From Mesorhizobium japonicum MAFF 303099 (lineage in GTDB: Bacteria > Pseudomonadota > Alphaproteobacteria > Rhizobiales > Rhizobiaceae): a stretch of DNA of 64,000 nt. The notes under the pieces were generated by a model that made no database searches, was not told where the DNA came from, and saw only the letters and a list, made by a program, of their open reading frames with translations. The position numbers were made by a program, and so were the translations under genes. The DNA is taken from NCBI RefSeq assembly GCF_000009625.1, contig NC_002678.2, positions 2,480,001 through 2,544,000 of the forward strand, given 5' to 3'. How positions within the stretch are numbered: the stretch's first letter is position 1; each line of letters starts with the position of its first letter. Positions 26,653-38,342 of the stretch are shown one piece after another.

Positions 26653-28110
26653 ATGCAGAAGCATGGGATGGACATGACTGAAATCAGCACAAACAGGGTC
26701 GACTGGCGGGCATTGTGGGCGAGCGGCGACCTGGCGCGCTTCTGCTTCATCAGCCTCGGCATCCTGCTGCACGCCACCAACGAGACGATGGTTGCGACCG
26801 TCATGCCGGCCATGGTCGGTGAACTGGCCGGGGTGCAACTCGTCGGCTGGTCATTGGCGATCTACGAGCTCGGCGCCATCGTCGCCGGTGCCGCCGCCGG
26901 GCGGCTGGTGAGCTATGTGGCGCTGCGCACCAATATGGTGGTCGCGGCCCTGCTCTACGCGGCCGGTGCGCTGATCTGCGCCACCTCGCCTTCCATGCAG
27001 TTGTTCCTCGCCGGCCGGCTGATCGAGGGACTGGGCGGTGGCGCGCTGGTGTCGCTCGCCTTCGTCTCGGTCGAGCGGCTGTTTTCGCGCGCCATCTGGC
27101 CGCAGCTCTTCGGCATCATGTCGGCGATCTGGGGCGTCGCGGCGTTCAGCGGCCCGTTGCTGGGCGCGCTCATGACCGAATTCCTGTCGTGGCGCTGGGC
27201 CTTCGGCGTCTTCACCCTCGGCGGCGCCACCATGGCGCTGGCCAGCTTCCTCGTGCTCAACACGCCGGAGGCGAAGAAACCCAGCACGAGCGCCGGCAGG
27301 ACCCCGCCTTTCCCCTTCGCCGCCCTTGCCTGCCTTGCCGTCGCCGTGGTGCTGATCGCCTCGGCCGGCGTCGACATCGCCTTGCTGCGCTCTTCGCTGC
27401 TGATCGTGCTGGGCCTCGCCGGGCTCGCGCTGTTCTTCTATATCGACGCGCTAAGGCCGCGCTCGCGACTATTTCCGGCGCGGCTGTTTTCGTGGCGCAC
27501 GCCGGTCGGCGCCGGGATGACAATGGTCGCCGCCTTTTCCGTCGCGACCTGTTCCTTCGGCGTCTACGGGCCGCTGCTTTTGACCAGCCTGCACGACATT
27601 CCGCTGCTGACCACCGGCTATATCATCGCCGCCGAATCGATCGCCTGGTCGATCCTGTCGATCCTCGTCGCCAACGCGCCGCCGCAACGTGAACGGCTGA
27701 TCATTGTCACCGGTGCGCTCATGATCGCGGCGGGCATCGCCGGCTTTGCCTATACGATACCCCTGGGCTCCATCCCGCTGATCCTGATATGCGCCTTGCT
27801 CCAGGGCGGCGGCTTCGGCATTGCCTGGCCGTTCCTGACCCGCGTCATCGTCGCCTCCGCTCCGGATGACGAGCAGACCATTGCTTCCGCTGCGGTGCCG
27901 ACCATGCAGCGCATCGGCTATGCCGTTGGTGCCGCCCTCGCCGGCATCGTCGCCAATGCCAGCGGTTTTTCGCAAGGGCTGAACCATGACGCGGCGGCCA
28001 ATGTCGCGAGCTGGCTGTTCCTTGCCTTCGTCCCGCTTGGCATCCTCGGCTGTCTCGCCGCCTTGCGGACGTCGGCGGCCGCAAACCGGCCGCTGGAAGC
28101 CATCGGCTGA
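26653..28110 (+). CDS. MFS transporter, drug-exporter-like
   Basis: The protein of about 485 residues has around 14 hydrophobic helices, as in the DHA2 drug:proton antiporter group. After the second helix comes the loop AAGRLVSYVALRTN, and LAGRLIEGLGGGALVSLAF is a typical motif in helix four. The export direction is inferred from this resemblance. The start is uncertain: ATGs at 26653, 26668 and 26674 are all in frame and none has a strong ribosome site. It ends 23 bp from kdpE, which runs the opposite way. Confidence 0.82.
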   Translation: MQKHGMDMTEISTNRVDWRALWASGDLARFCFISLGILLHATNETMVATVMPAMVGELAGVQLVGWSLAIYELGAIVAGAAAGRLVSYVALRTNMVVAALLYAAGALICATSPSMQLFLAGRLIEGLGGGALVSLAFVSVERLFSRAIWPQLFGIMSAIWGVAAFSGPLLGALMTEFLSWRWAFGVFTLGGATMALASFLVLNTPEAKKPSTSAGRTPPFPFAALACLAVAVVLIASAGVDIALLRSSLLIVLGLAGLALFFYIDALRPRSRLFPARLFSWRTPVGAGMTMVAAFSVATCSFGVYGPLLLTSLHDIPLLTTGYIIAAESIAWSILSILVANAPPQRERLIIVTGALMIAAGIAGFAYTIPLGSIPLILICALLQGGGFGIAWPFLTRVIVASAPDDEQTIASAAVPTMQRIGYAVGAALAGIVANASGFSQGLNHDAAANVASWLFLAFVPLGILGCLAALRTSAAANRPLEAIG

Positions 28111-28133
28111 CAAGAGTTCAATCGAGCGCTGTC

Positions 28134-28823
28134 TCAGTCGACACGCAGCCGATAGCCGACACCGGTCTCGGTAGTGATGTAGCGTGGCTGGTCGGGGGTC
28201 TTCTCGATCTTCTGCCGGAGCTGCCTGACATAGACCCGCAGATACTGCACGTCGGTCGAATCATCCCAGATCTGCTTCAGGATGAAATGGTGGGTCAGCA
28301 CCTTGCCGGCATGCTGCACCAGGATGCGCAATATGTCGTATTCCTTCGGCGAGAGTTTTATCTCCTTGCCCTCGACCTTGACGATGCGCTTGACCAGATC
28401 GACGCTGAGATCGCCGCTCTGGAAGACAGGCTTTTCGCCCTGTTGCTGGAACTTGTGCCGCAACGCCACGCGGATGCGCGCCACCAGTTCGTTCATGCCG
28501 AACGGCTTGGTGACATAATCGTCGGCACCGAGCTCGAGCGCATTGACGATGCCGGCCTCGTCGGTGCGGCTGGAGAGGATGACGACGGGAATGTCGAGAC
28601 CCTCGTCCCGCCATTTGCGCAGGAGCTCATGGCCGCCCATGCCCGGCAGGCCGAGATCGAGCAGCACCAGATCCGGCTTTTCCTGTTCCATCAGCTCGAT
28701 CGCCACCTTGGCGTTCGGCGCCTCGCTGATCGCATAGCCCTGGCTGCCAAGGCCGACCCGAAGCAGCTTGCGGATCGGCGGCTCGTCATCGACAACCAAT
28801 ATCCTGACATTCGAGTTTGTCAT
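28134..28823 (-). CDS. kdpE: response regulator of the potassium-responsive system
   Basis: The 229-residue protein has a receiver domain with the acidic pocket D12/D13 and the phosphorylation site D56 (LVLLDLGLPG). The C-terminal winged helix of the OmpR/PhoB class includes KLSPKEYDILRILVQHAGKV and VYVRQLRQKIEKTP. It is phosphorylated by KdpD and activates the kdp operon under potassium limitation or osmotic stress. Its start overlaps the kdpD stop by 4 bp, and it is the last gene of the operon. Confidence 0.94.
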   Translation of the reverse strand: MTNSNVRILVVDDEPPIRKLLRVGLGSQGYAISEAPNAKVAIELMEQEKPDLVLLDLGLPGMGGHELLRKWRDEGLDIPVVILSSRTDEAGIVNALELGADDYVTKPFGMNELVARIRVALRHKFQQQGEKPVFQSGDLSVDLVKRIVKVEGKEIKLSPKEYDILRILVQHAGKVLTHHFILKQIWDDSTDVQYLRVYVRQLRQKIEKTPDQPRYITTETGVGYRLRVD

Positions 28824-31543
28824 GAAGGCCGATCCATGCTGGTCTCTTCGCCGCGATCGGGCGCTTCGGTCGGCACCGGCATCCTGATGGTGAACGCGGC
28901 ACCGGGGCGGTCGGTCCGGTTGGCGGCCGAGATGGTGCCGCCCATCGATTCGACAAAGCCGCGGCAGATCGACAGGCCAAGGCCGGTGCCGGCGCGCACC
29001 TGATCGCCCTTGCGCACCCGGTAAAACGTGTCGAACACACGTTCCAAATCATGCGACGGAATGCCCGGCCCCTCATCCATGATCTGCACGATGACGGATC
29101 CATTATCGGCCCATCCCTGCAGGCGGATCGTCGAGCCGGGCGGCGAATATTTCGACGCATTGTCGAGAAGGTTGAACAGAACCTGCTCGAACAGCACGGG
29201 ATCGAGCTTCAGCATCGGCAGGTCGGGCGGAATATCGACCTCGATCTTGTGTTCGCTGGTGATCTTGCGGGCGCGGTTGAGCGCCGTGCCGACAATATCG
29301 CCGACATAATGCAGAGCATAGTTCGGCTCCATTGCCCCGGACTCGATCTTGGTCATGTCGAGCAGATTGGCGATGAAGCGGTTCAGCCGTTCCGATTCGT
29401 CGATCACCGTCGACAAAAGCTCCGCCCGGTCCTGCTCGGGCAGATCCGGCGCGAATTCCTTGAGCGTGCCGGCCGCTCCCATGATGGCCGAGAGCGGCGT
29501 TTTCAGATCATGCGAAATCGAGGTCAGCAGGGCCGAGCGCAGCCGGTCGGCTTCGGCAGCAAGCTTGGCGCGGTCGACATCGGCGACCAATTGGATGCGC
29601 TCGATCGCCACCGCCGCCTGGTCGGCCAGCGCGTCGAGCAGACGCTGCTGCTCAGGCGTCAGCAGCGGGCCTTGCTTGTCATTGTCGAGGCCGATGACAC
29701 CGATCGCCGTGCGCCCTGTCCGCAAAGGCAGGTAGAGACGCTTGGCGCCGGGCAGCGTATCGGCGCCGCGCCCGGCGGCGCGGTTGTGTTCCCAGGCCCA
29801 GCGGGCGGCGGCAATGTCGGCCTCGGCCAGCGTATCGTCGGGCGGATAGCCTGCCTTGACGGTGATGGTGCCGTCTTCGGGCAGAAGCAACACCACGCGC
29901 AGCTTCAGCATCGAGGCGATCTGGAAGGCGGTGGCCCACAGCACATCGTCGAGCGTGCCGGCGCCGGCGAGCTTCTTGGAGAAGAGATAGATGTCCTCGG
30001 TGGCCCGTGCCCGCGAGCGGGCGGCGACGGCCTGGCGCTGCATGCGCGCGGCGAGATTGCTGGCGATCACCGCCACGGCAAGGAAGACGGCGAGCGCCAC
30101 GATGCTCTCGGGGTCCCGGATCGTCAGCGTGTAGCGCGGCTCGAGAAAGAAATAGTTGAAGGCAAGGGCGCTGAGGAAGCACGCATAGAGCGCCGGCCAA
30201 AGGCCGCCGGCCACCGCCGATGTCAGCACCGCCAGGAGGAAGACGATCGCCAGATTGCGAACGTCGAGAAACTGGTCGAGGACGGCGCTGAGGGCCAATG
30301 AGCCCGCGACATAGGTGGTGGCGAGCAGATAGGGCCAGATCTGGAACTGCTTCTGCTCGGCCGCCGCCTTGACCCTTCTCGAGGCCGCCTCGGCATCCCG
30401 CTCGGTTCCAGAAATGACGTGGACACTGATGTCGCCGGCATTGCGGATCAGATCATAGGTGAGCGAGCCCTCGATCAGTTCGCGCCAGCGCGATCGGGTC
30501 GGCCGGCCGACCACGATATGGGTGAAATTGTTCGCCGTCGCATGGCGCACAATGTCCTGCGCGACGCTCTGGCCGGGAATGGTCGTCACCTCGGCGCCGA
30601 GCTGCTCGGCAAGGCGCATCAGCGCGGCGAGCCGGTCCTTGTCTTCCTCGGACATGCCAGCCGAGCGCGGCGTATCGACATGCAGCGCCGTCCATGGCGC
30701 GCGAAGCCGGTCGGCCAGCCTGCGTGCGTAGCGGATGCGGGCCGCACCGCCTGGACGCGCGTCGACGCAGACGAGCACCCTCTCGCCCGCGGCCCATGGA
30801 CCCTGGATAGCGTGGGACTGCATGTGATTGAGCAATTGCTCGTCGACACGCTGGGCGGTGCGGCGCAGCGCCAGTTCGCGCAGCGCCGTCAGATTGCCCG
30901 ACGAGAAATAGTTCTCGATGGCGCGCTGCGCCGTGTTGGGGAAATAGACCTTTCCCTCTTCCAGCCGCTTGATCAGGTCGTCGGGCGTCAGGTCGATGAT
31001 TTCGACGTCGTCGGCCTGGTCGATGATCGAATCGGGAACCGTCTCGCGCACCCTGACCCGCGTGATCTGCGCGACGACATCGTTCAGGCTTTCGACATGC
31101 TGGATGTTGAGCGTCGTGTAGACGTCGATGCCGCGCGCCAGGATCTCCTGGACGTCGAGATAACGCTTGGGGTGGCGGCTGCCGGGCGCGTTGGTGTGGG
31201 CGAGTTCGTCGACCAGGACCAGTGCGGGGCGCCGGGCAAGGATGGCGTCGATGTCCATCTCCTCGAGGACGCGCCCCTTGTAGTCGACCTTGCGGCGGGG
31301 GATGACCTCATAGCCCTCGACCAGCGCCTGTGTTTCCCGGCGGCCATGCGTCTCGACGACGCCGATCACCACGTCGATGCCGTCGGCCAGCCTGGCACGG
31401 CCCGACATCAGCATTTCGTAGGTCTTGCCGACACCGGGCGCGGCGCCGAGGAATATCCGCAAACGGCCGCGTCCCTCCCGCTCGGCATGCTCGAGCAGCG
31501 CGTCGGGGGAAGGTCGGTTTTCGTTGCTTCTGTCGTCCGGCAT
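28820..31543 (-). CDS. kdpD: potassium sensor histidine kinase
   Basis: The 907-residue protein follows the KdpD plan. An N-terminal KdpD domain has the Walker-type GAAPGVGKT (33-41), then a universal-stress-protein domain around 250-370, and four membrane helices around 400-500 (DUF4118). A GAF domain comes next, followed by the kinase core with SISHDLKTPLSAI as the phosphorylated-His box and DNASKYSP as the N box. All key motifs are present. It is 57 bp downstream of kdpC and coupled to kdpE. Confidence 0.95.
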   Translation of the reverse strand: MPDDRSNENRPSPDALLEHAEREGRGRLRIFLGAAPGVGKTYEMLMSGRARLADGIDVVIGVVETHGRRETQALVEGYEVIPRRKVDYKGRVLEEMDIDAILARRPALVLVDELAHTNAPGSRHPKRYLDVQEILARGIDVYTTLNIQHVESLNDVVAQITRVRVRETVPDSIIDQADDVEIIDLTPDDLIKRLEEGKVYFPNTAQRAIENYFSSGNLTALRELALRRTAQRVDEQLLNHMQSHAIQGPWAAGERVLVCVDARPGGAARIRYARRLADRLRAPWTALHVDTPRSAGMSEEDKDRLAALMRLAEQLGAEVTTIPGQSVAQDIVRHATANNFTHIVVGRPTRSRWRELIEGSLTYDLIRNAGDISVHVISGTERDAEAASRRVKAAAEQKQFQIWPYLLATTYVAGSLALSAVLDQFLDVRNLAIVFLLAVLTSAVAGGLWPALYACFLSALAFNYFFLEPRYTLTIRDPESIVALAVFLAVAVIASNLAARMQRQAVAARSRARATEDIYLFSKKLAGAGTLDDVLWATAFQIASMLKLRVVLLLPEDGTITVKAGYPPDDTLAEADIAAARWAWEHNRAAGRGADTLPGAKRLYLPLRTGRTAIGVIGLDNDKQGPLLTPEQQRLLDALADQAAVAIERIQLVADVDRAKLAAEADRLRSALLTSISHDLKTPLSAIMGAAGTLKEFAPDLPEQDRAELLSTVIDESERLNRFIANLLDMTKIESGAMEPNYALHYVGDIVGTALNRARKITSEHKIEVDIPPDLPMLKLDPVLFEQVLFNLLDNASKYSPPGSTIRLQGWADNGSVIVQIMDEGPGIPSHDLERVFDTFYRVRKGDQVRAGTGLGLSICRGFVESMGGTISAANRTDRPGAAFTIRMPVPTEAPDRGEETSMDRPS

Positions 31544-31600
31544 CGGGATCGATCATGGAGAGGTCCGGGGATGCTGTCGATCCCCGGCCCTCGCCATCAC

Positions 31601-32164
31601 CTATTTGGCGGCGTCCAGCGCCAGGTTGAGCGCCAGCACGTTGACAACAGGCTCTCCCATGAAGCCGAGTTCCCTGCCCTCGACCTGGCCGTCGACAAGT
31701 GCCTTGACCTTGGCCTCGTCGATGCCCCTGGCCTTGGCGACGCGCGGAACCTGGAAATAGGCGGCCTCCGGGCTGATCTGCGGATCGAGACCGCTGCCCG
31801 ACGTCGTCACCAGGTCCATCGGCACGGGCTGGTTCGGATTCTCCGCCTTCAGCTTCTCGGCACCGCCCTTGATGCGCTCGATCAGCTTCGGGTTGGTCGG
31901 GCCGAGATTGGAACCGCCGGAGGCGCCAGCGTCATAGCCGTTGCCGGCGGCCGAAGGCCTGCCATGGAAATACTTGTCGCTGGCGAAGGCCTGGCCGATC
32001 AGTTCGGAGCCGATGACCTTGCCGTCCTTCTCGATCAGGCTGCCATTGGCCTGACGTGGGAACAGCGCCTGCGCTATGCCGGTCATTCCCAGGGGATAGA
32101 CCAGGCCGGTCAGCACGGTGAAGAAGACGATCATGACGATCGCGGGTCTGATTTGCTTGAGCAT
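31601..32164 (-). CDS. kdpC: potassium-transporting ATPase subunit C
   Basis: The 187-residue protein has one N-terminal membrane helix ([20 protein letters not shown]) and a periplasmic domain with [27 protein letters not shown] and the conserved [19 protein letters not shown]. KdpC stabilises the KdpAB complex and helps potassium binding. Its start is 11 bp after the kdpB stop. The length and motifs are normal. Confidence 0.95.
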   Translation of the reverse strand: MLKQIRPAIVMIVFFTVLTGLVYPLGMTGIAQALFPRQANGSLIEKDGKVIGSELIGQAFASDKYFHGRPSAAGNGYDAGASGGSNLGPTNPKLIERIKGGAEKLKAENPNQPVPMDLVTTSGSGLDPQISPEAAYFQVPRVAKARGIDEAKVKALVDGQVEGRELGFMGEPVVNVLALNLALDAAK

Positions 32165-32175
32165 CGGAATGATCC

Positions 32176-34265
<2,090 letters not shown>

Positions 34266-34269
<4 letters not shown>

Positions 34270-34475
34270 TTTGAAGCTCCGGCTTCAGAGTTGTTGGGCG
34301 GCACCGGGTGATTGGATGCCGAAAAGGGTGGGCCGTAGACCAGCAGCCAGATCACGATCATGACTGCCGCAATGCCCAGGAATGTGGACACGGTGGGGAA
34401 GGGAGGAGGCTTTGCCTCCCCCTCGTTGCCGGCCGGCGGCCGGGCCTTGCGACGCTTGCTGCTGAACAAGGGCAT
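34266..34475 (-). CDS. orf69, small single-span membrane protein between kdpA and kdpB
   Basis: The 69-residue product has a basic, Pro-rich N-terminal half ([16 protein letters not shown]), one membrane helix ([18 protein letters not shown], about residues 32-49) and a polar C-terminus. By the positive-inside rule the basic half is cytoplasmic. TGAGG, overlapping the kdpA stop codon, is its ribosome site, and its stop overlaps the kdpB start (ATGA), so translation of kdpA, orf69 and kdpB is coupled. An alternative start at 34499 overlaps kdpA. It is not KdpF, which lies upstream of kdpA. It may be an accessory subunit. Confidence 0.72.
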
Positions 34476-34482
34476 GGCGGCC

Positions 34483-36186
34483 TCAGAAGGTTTGCCCATG
34501 GATCATCGCCAGGTGCTCGATGATCGGCCCGACGGCGAGCGCCGGGAAGAAGGTCAGGCCACCGACGATCACGATGACGCCGATCAGCAGGCCGACGAAC
34601 AGCGGCCCATCGGTCGGGAAGGTGCCGGCCGAAGCCGGCACGGTCTTCTTCGCCGCCAGCGAGCCGGCGATGGCGAGCGCCGGGATGATGACCAGGAAGC
34701 GGCCCATCAACATGCCGATGCCGATGGTGATGTTGTACCAGGGCGTATTGCCGCTGAGGCCGCCAAAGGCCGAACCGTTGTTCGCCGCCGCCGAAGTGTA
34801 GGCATAGAGCACCTCGGAGAAGCCATGCGGACCGCCATTGGCAATCGAGGCCACGGCGCTCGGCAGGACGACGGCGATCGCCGTGAAGATCAGCATGGCA
34901 AGCGGCAGGCACAGGATAGCCAGCATCGCCATCTTGACCTCCTTGGCCTCGATCTTCTTGCCGAGATATTCGGGCGTGCGGCCAACCATCAGGCCGGCGA
35001 CGAAGACGGCGACGACGATGAACATCAGGATGCCGTAGAAGCCAGCGCCAACGCCGCCGACGATAACCTCGCCAAGCTGCATGTTGATCAGCGGGATCAT
35101 GCCGCCGAGCGCGGTGAAGCTGTCATGCATGGCGTTGACCGCACCGCAGGAAGCGGCCGTCGTGATGACGGCGAACAGCGCCGACAGAGCGATGCCGAAG
35201 CGGGTTTCCTTGCCTTCCATGTTGCCGCCGTCGAGGCCCAGCGCATGGACCAGCGGATTGCCCGCGGCCTCCGCCCAGTAGCAGACGGCGACGCCGGCGA
35301 TGAACAGCGCGCCCATCGATGCCAGGATCGCCCAGCCCTGGCGCTGGTTCCCGACCATGCGGCCGAAGACGTTGGTCAGCGCGGCACCCAGCGCGAAGAT
35401 CGTCACCATCTGGATCAGGTTGGAGATAGCGTCGGGATTTTCGAACGGATGCGCGGCATTGGCATTGAAGAAGCCGCCGCCATTGGTGCCGAGCATCTTG
35501 ATGGCCACCTGCGAGGCGACCGGGCCGAGCGCGATGGTCTGCTTGGCGCCTTCCAGCGTGGTGGCGTCGACATAAGGCCCAAGCGTCTGCGGTATGCCGA
35601 GCCAGACATAGACCAGGGTGAGCACGATACAGAGCGGCAGGAGCACGTAGAGCGTGCAGCGGGTCATATCGACCCAAAAATTGCCGATCGATTTGCCCGA
35701 GGCGCGGGCAAAACCGCGGATCAGTGCGATGGCGATGGCGATGCCGGTGGCCGCCGAAACGAAATTCTGGACGGTCAGCCCGGCCATCTGCAGGAGATAG
35801 GACATCGTGCTCTCGCCGCCGTAGTTCTGCCAGTTGGTGTTGGTCACGAAACTGGCGGCGGTGTTGAAGGCGAGCGCCGGGTCGACCGCGCCCATGCCGG
35901 CGGGATTGTAGGGCAGACTGCCCTGCAGGCGCTGCAGGGCATAAAGCACCAGGAACCCGGCAAGGTTGAACAGCAGCAAAGCCACCGCATAGGCGGTCCA
36001 GTGCTGTTCCTCGCGTTCACTGGTGCCGCAAATGCGGTAGAGCCCGCGCTCGAGCGGGCCGAAGATCGGTGAAAGCGGCGTGCGATCGCCGTTGAAGACG
36101 CGATGCATGTAGAAGCCCAGCGGCTTCGTCAGCAAACCGATGATCCCGCAGAAGACAAGGATCTGTATCCAACCGTTCAGTGTCAT
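34483..36186 (-). CDS. kdpA: potassium-transporting ATPase subunit A
   Basis: The 567-residue membrane protein has ten helices and the repeated selectivity-filter loops of the superfamily of potassium transporters ([46 protein letters not shown]). It is the potassium-conducting subunit. kdpF lies 20 bp upstream and orf69 7 bp downstream. Length and motifs are normal. Confidence 0.97.
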   Translation of the reverse strand: MTLNGWIQILVFCGIIGLLTKPLGFYMHRVFNGDRTPLSPIFGPLERGLYRICGTSEREEQHWTAYAVALLLFNLAGFLVLYALQRLQGSLPYNPAGMGAVDPALAFNTAASFVTNTNWQNYGGESTMSYLLQMAGLTVQNFVSAATGIAIAIALIRGFARASGKSIGNFWVDMTRCTLYVLLPLCIVLTLVYVWLGIPQTLGPYVDATTLEGAKQTIALGPVASQVAIKMLGTNGGGFFNANAAHPFENPDAISNLIQMVTIFALGAALTNVFGRMVGNQRQGWAILASMGALFIAGVAVCYWAEAAGNPLVHALGLDGGNMEGKETRFGIALSALFAVITTAASCGAVNAMHDSFTALGGMIPLINMQLGEVIVGGVGAGFYGILMFIVVAVFVAGLMVGRTPEYLGKKIEAKEVKMAMLAILCLPLAMLIFTAIAVVLPSAVASIANGGPHGFSEVLYAYTSAAANNGSAFGGLSGNTPWYNITIGIGMLMGRFLVIIPALAIAGSLAAKKTVPASAGTFPTDGPLFVGLLIGVIVIVGGLTFFPALAVGPIIEHLAMIHGQTF

Positions 36187-36206
36187 GGCTGTGGCTTTCC
36201 GTGCCT

Positions 36207-36296
36207 TCAGAAGCGTTCTGGACGAACGAGGGCGTATGTGAGGTAGGCAAGCAGGAACAAGGTCACGCCGCCGCCGAGGATGTAATCGAAAAGCAT
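36207..36296 (-). CDS. kdpF: potassium-transporting ATPase subunit F
   Basis: A 29-codon gene encodes [20 protein letters not shown] followed by [10 protein letters not shown] single membrane helix ending in a (L/V)xPE(R/K)F tail is the signature of KdpF, the small lipid-like subunit that stabilises the Kdp complex. The stop is 20 bp before kdpA. It is too short for many automated callers. Confidence 0.92.
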   Translation of the reverse strand: MLFDYILGGGVTLFLLAYLTYALVRPERF

Positions 36297-36312
36297 GGTG
36301 CGATCCCTTAAC

Positions 36313-36393
36313 TCAAATTCTGTCGCAGGCTTTGACGTAGGCCAAGGACAGGACAAAAAACAAAACCCCTACCCCGAGAACAATGACGTCCAT
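36313..36393 (-). CDS. orf26, tiny membrane protein upstream of kdpF
   Basis: A 26-codon frame encodes MDVIVLGVGVLFFVLSLAYV plus KACDRI. It has one membrane helix followed by an (A/V)xxCDR(I/L) tail, and AAGGA sits 8 nt before the ATG. It ends 16 bp before kdpF. I have the impression that similar short proteins occur just upstream of kdpF in other genomes, but cannot check this. It might be a further small subunit of the Kdp complex. Confidence 0.62.
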   Translation of the reverse strand: MDVIVLGVGVLFFVLSLAYVKACDRI

Positions 36394-36420
36394 TGTGCTT
36401 GTTCCTTACTTCAATCTTTC

Positions 36421-36450
36421 TACCGGGAACCTGCTGTAGGCAGGCCGGTA
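36421..36450 (-). promoter_or_regulatory. hairpin in the kdp leader region
   Basis: TACCGG pairs with CCGGTA, and CCTGC with GCAGG inside, forming a 30-nt hairpin that ends 28 bp before the first small gene of the kdp operon. There is no T run on the kdp strand. It may affect leader RNA stability or bind a regulator; nothing more can be said. Confidence 0.35.
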
Positions 36451-36526
36451 ATATATGAAAACGGCGCGCTACATTCCGATTGGCGGCGTCCGACGTTTTT
36501 CCCATGCGAAATATGGACCCGATCGC

Positions 36527-36580
36527 CATAAAGGTTCGAGACGGCGCGGGGCGGAAAGAAATAGGAATTTCATAAAGGTT
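36527..36580 (-). promoter_or_regulatory. AACCTTTATG direct repeats upstream of kdp
   Basis: On the kdp strand, AACCTTTATG occurs twice (36580-36571 and 36536-36527), with start points 44 bp apart, close to four helical turns. They lie about 135-190 bp before the first gene of the operon. T-rich direct repeats are typical for OmpR-class regulators such as KdpE, so this is a candidate KdpE site. The 36394-36728 gap otherwise holds promoters for kdp and for the divergent DUF892 gene. Confidence 0.4.
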
Positions 36581-36728
36581 TTTGCCGGCCCGTCCGTGTC
36601 GGAGGAGATGGTGTCTCGATGAGGATTTGTCGGGTTGGATCGCTGGACCGCGCTGTGCGGCGCGGATGGAACGAATCATCCTGCGGGAGATTGTCGACCT
36701 GAGGGTTCACGCATCAGAGGATATGACG

Positions 36729-37226
36729 ATGGCAAAGCAGAAAATGCTCGACGACCTGTTTCACGACACGCTGAAGGACATCTATTTCGCCGAAAAGAAG
36801 ATATTGGCGACACTGCCGAAAATGGCCAAGGCCGCGCAAAGCGCCGAGCTGAAGGCCGCCTTCGAAAAGCACCGCACCGAGACCGAGGGCCACGTCGCCA
36901 GGCTGGAGAAAGTCTTCGGCGTGATCGGCAAGAAGCCGGTCGGCAAGACCTGTGCGGCCATCATGGGCATCACCGAGGAAGGCGCCGAGATCATGGAGGA
37001 GTACAAGGGATCTCCCGCGCTCGATGCCGGTCTGCTGGCCGCCGCGCAGGCGGTCGAGCACTACGAGATCTCACGCTATGGCACGCTGAGGACATGGGCC
37101 GGTGAACTCGGCCTGAACGAAGCCGTGACGCTTCTCGAAGCAACGCTGAAGGAAGAGAAGGCCACGGACGAGGCCCTGACCAAGATCGCTGAGACGGCGG
37201 TCAACGTAGCAGCCGAAGCAGCATAA
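36729..37226 (+). CDS. DUF892 (YciE/YciF) ferritin-like protein
   Basis: The 165-residue protein is a four-helix ferritin-like bundle with the DUF892 pattern: DTLKDIYFAEKKIL at the start, EKHRTETEGHVARLE in helix two and AAAQAVEHYEISRYGTL in helix three. These supply Glu/His ligands for a di-iron site. YciE/YciF-type proteins are stress-induced in enterics. I chose ATG 36729, with AGAGG 8 nt upstream; the ATG at 36723 is too close to it. It is divergent from kdp. Stress or osmotic regulation is plausible but not shown. Confidence 0.88.
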   Translation: MAKQKMLDDLFHDTLKDIYFAEKKILATLPKMAKAAQSAELKAAFEKHRTETEGHVARLEKVFGVIGKKPVGKTCAAIMGITEEGAEIMEEYKGSPALDAGLLAAAQAVEHYEISRYGTLRTWAGELGLNEAVTLLEATLKEEKATDEALTKIAETAVNVAAEAA

Positions 37227-37264
37227 ATCCGCAAGATCGGAGAACGCACTGATCGGCCCAAGGC

Positions 37265-37399
37265 GTGTCGAGATTCAGGTCAGGTCGCGGCGAAAACGAT
37301 GGCTTTCGAGAACCGGAGCGGAGCGTACTTAAGTACGTGAGCACCGGAAGCGCAGAAAGCTATCGTTTGCAGGCCGACCTCACCTGAATATCGATACAC
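37265..37399. repeat. 135-bp imperfect palindrome between convergent genes
   Basis: Nested inverted segments span the gap: GTGTCGAGATTCAGGT against ACCTGAATATCGATACAC, AGGTCG against CGACCT, AACGATGGCTTTC against GAAAGCTATCGTT, and GTACTTAAGTAC at the centre. Folded RNA would be a very long hairpin from either strand. It sits between the stop codons of two convergent genes and ends 2 bp before the Crp/Fnr gene. It could be a bidirectional terminator or a copy of a mobile palindromic repeat. Confidence 0.7.
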
Positions 37400-37400
37400 C

Positions 37401-38228
37401 TTAGCGCGGCTCCCGCATCATGCTGAGATAGGTGGGATCGAACTCGGCGATTTCCTGCAGCCGGTGCCAATCCAGAATGGTCACCGTGTGGTTTGCCCAG
37501 CTGACGACTCCGACCTTGCGCAAGGCGCCGATAACCCGGTTCATGTGCACCACCGACAGGCCCAGCACATCGGCCAGTTCAGCCTGCGAGAGCGGCAGGT
37601 GAAAGCTCATGCCGTTGGTCCGCTGCACCACCTGCAGCCGCACGAAGAGTTCACAGACGAGATGGGCCAGATGCGAGGTCTTGGACCGCCGCCCCATGGC
37701 GACGATCCACTCGCGATGGATGGCGCCGTCGACCAGCGTGTCCAGCCACAACAACCGGGTCAGGTGCGGCGCCTGCTCGGTGATGGTGCGAAGCCGGCTA
37801 TGGTCCGCGAACATGACATGACAGGGCGACAGAGCGACGATGCCGTGATCCATGGTCTTCAGCAGGAAAGCGTGGAGATCGACGAAATCGCCGGACACCT
37901 GCAATGAGGTGAACTGCCGGCCGCCATTCTCCAGCACCTTGTAGCGCGCCGCCAGCCCGTCGAGGATCAGCGTCGAATAAGTCGGCCGCGACCCCGATGC
38001 GACGATGTCCTGGCCGGTGGCGAAATGCCTCTCGAACGTCATGGCGCCGGCCAGCAGCGCCTTCTCGGCGTCCGACAGGGCGTCATGCTGTCCCAGGTTC
38101 AGATAGAGGGATTCAAGCACCGCAATCTCCGGCGAAAGGGCTTTGGCAGCCGATCGCCATCTTATTCTGTCGGAAGCAAAGGCGGCTTCGGCTGCCCTAA
38201 GCCTTTCGCCGCTGATAGGCATTAACAT
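37401..38228 (-). CDS. Crp/Fnr-family transcriptional regulator
   Basis: The 275-residue protein has a cyclic-nucleotide-binding-type beta-barrel (about residues 60-170) and a C-terminal Crp helix-turn-helix (PLSQAELADVLGLSVVHMNR, about 215-235). Compared with classical Crp it has about 40 extra N-terminal residues, so a later start is possible. It lacks an Fnr-type N-terminal Cys cluster. Rhizobial genomes carry many such regulators, often of unknown signal. No adjacent target is obvious. Confidence 0.87.
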   Translation of the reverse strand: MLMPISGERLRAAEAAFASDRIRWRSAAKALSPEIAVLESLYLNLGQHDALSDAEKALLAGAMTFERHFATGQDIVASGSRPTYSTLILDGLAARYKVLENGGRQFTSLQVSGDFVDLHAFLLKTMDHGIVALSPCHVMFADHSRLRTITEQAPHLTRLLWLDTLVDGAIHREWIVAMGRRSKTSHLAHLVCELFVRLQVVQRTNGMSFHLPLSQAELADVLGLSVVHMNRVIGALRKVGVVSWANHTVTILDWHRLQEIAEFDPTYLSMMREPR

Positions 38229-38342
38229 TTGTTAAGGCCTGCTTGTTCCACGGCAAATGCCACCTCTGATGGAACAACTGGCTGGTCCGCGAATTGTCGG
38301 TCGAATATCTCGCCATTTCATCAGTCTGAGGTTCAGCCCATC

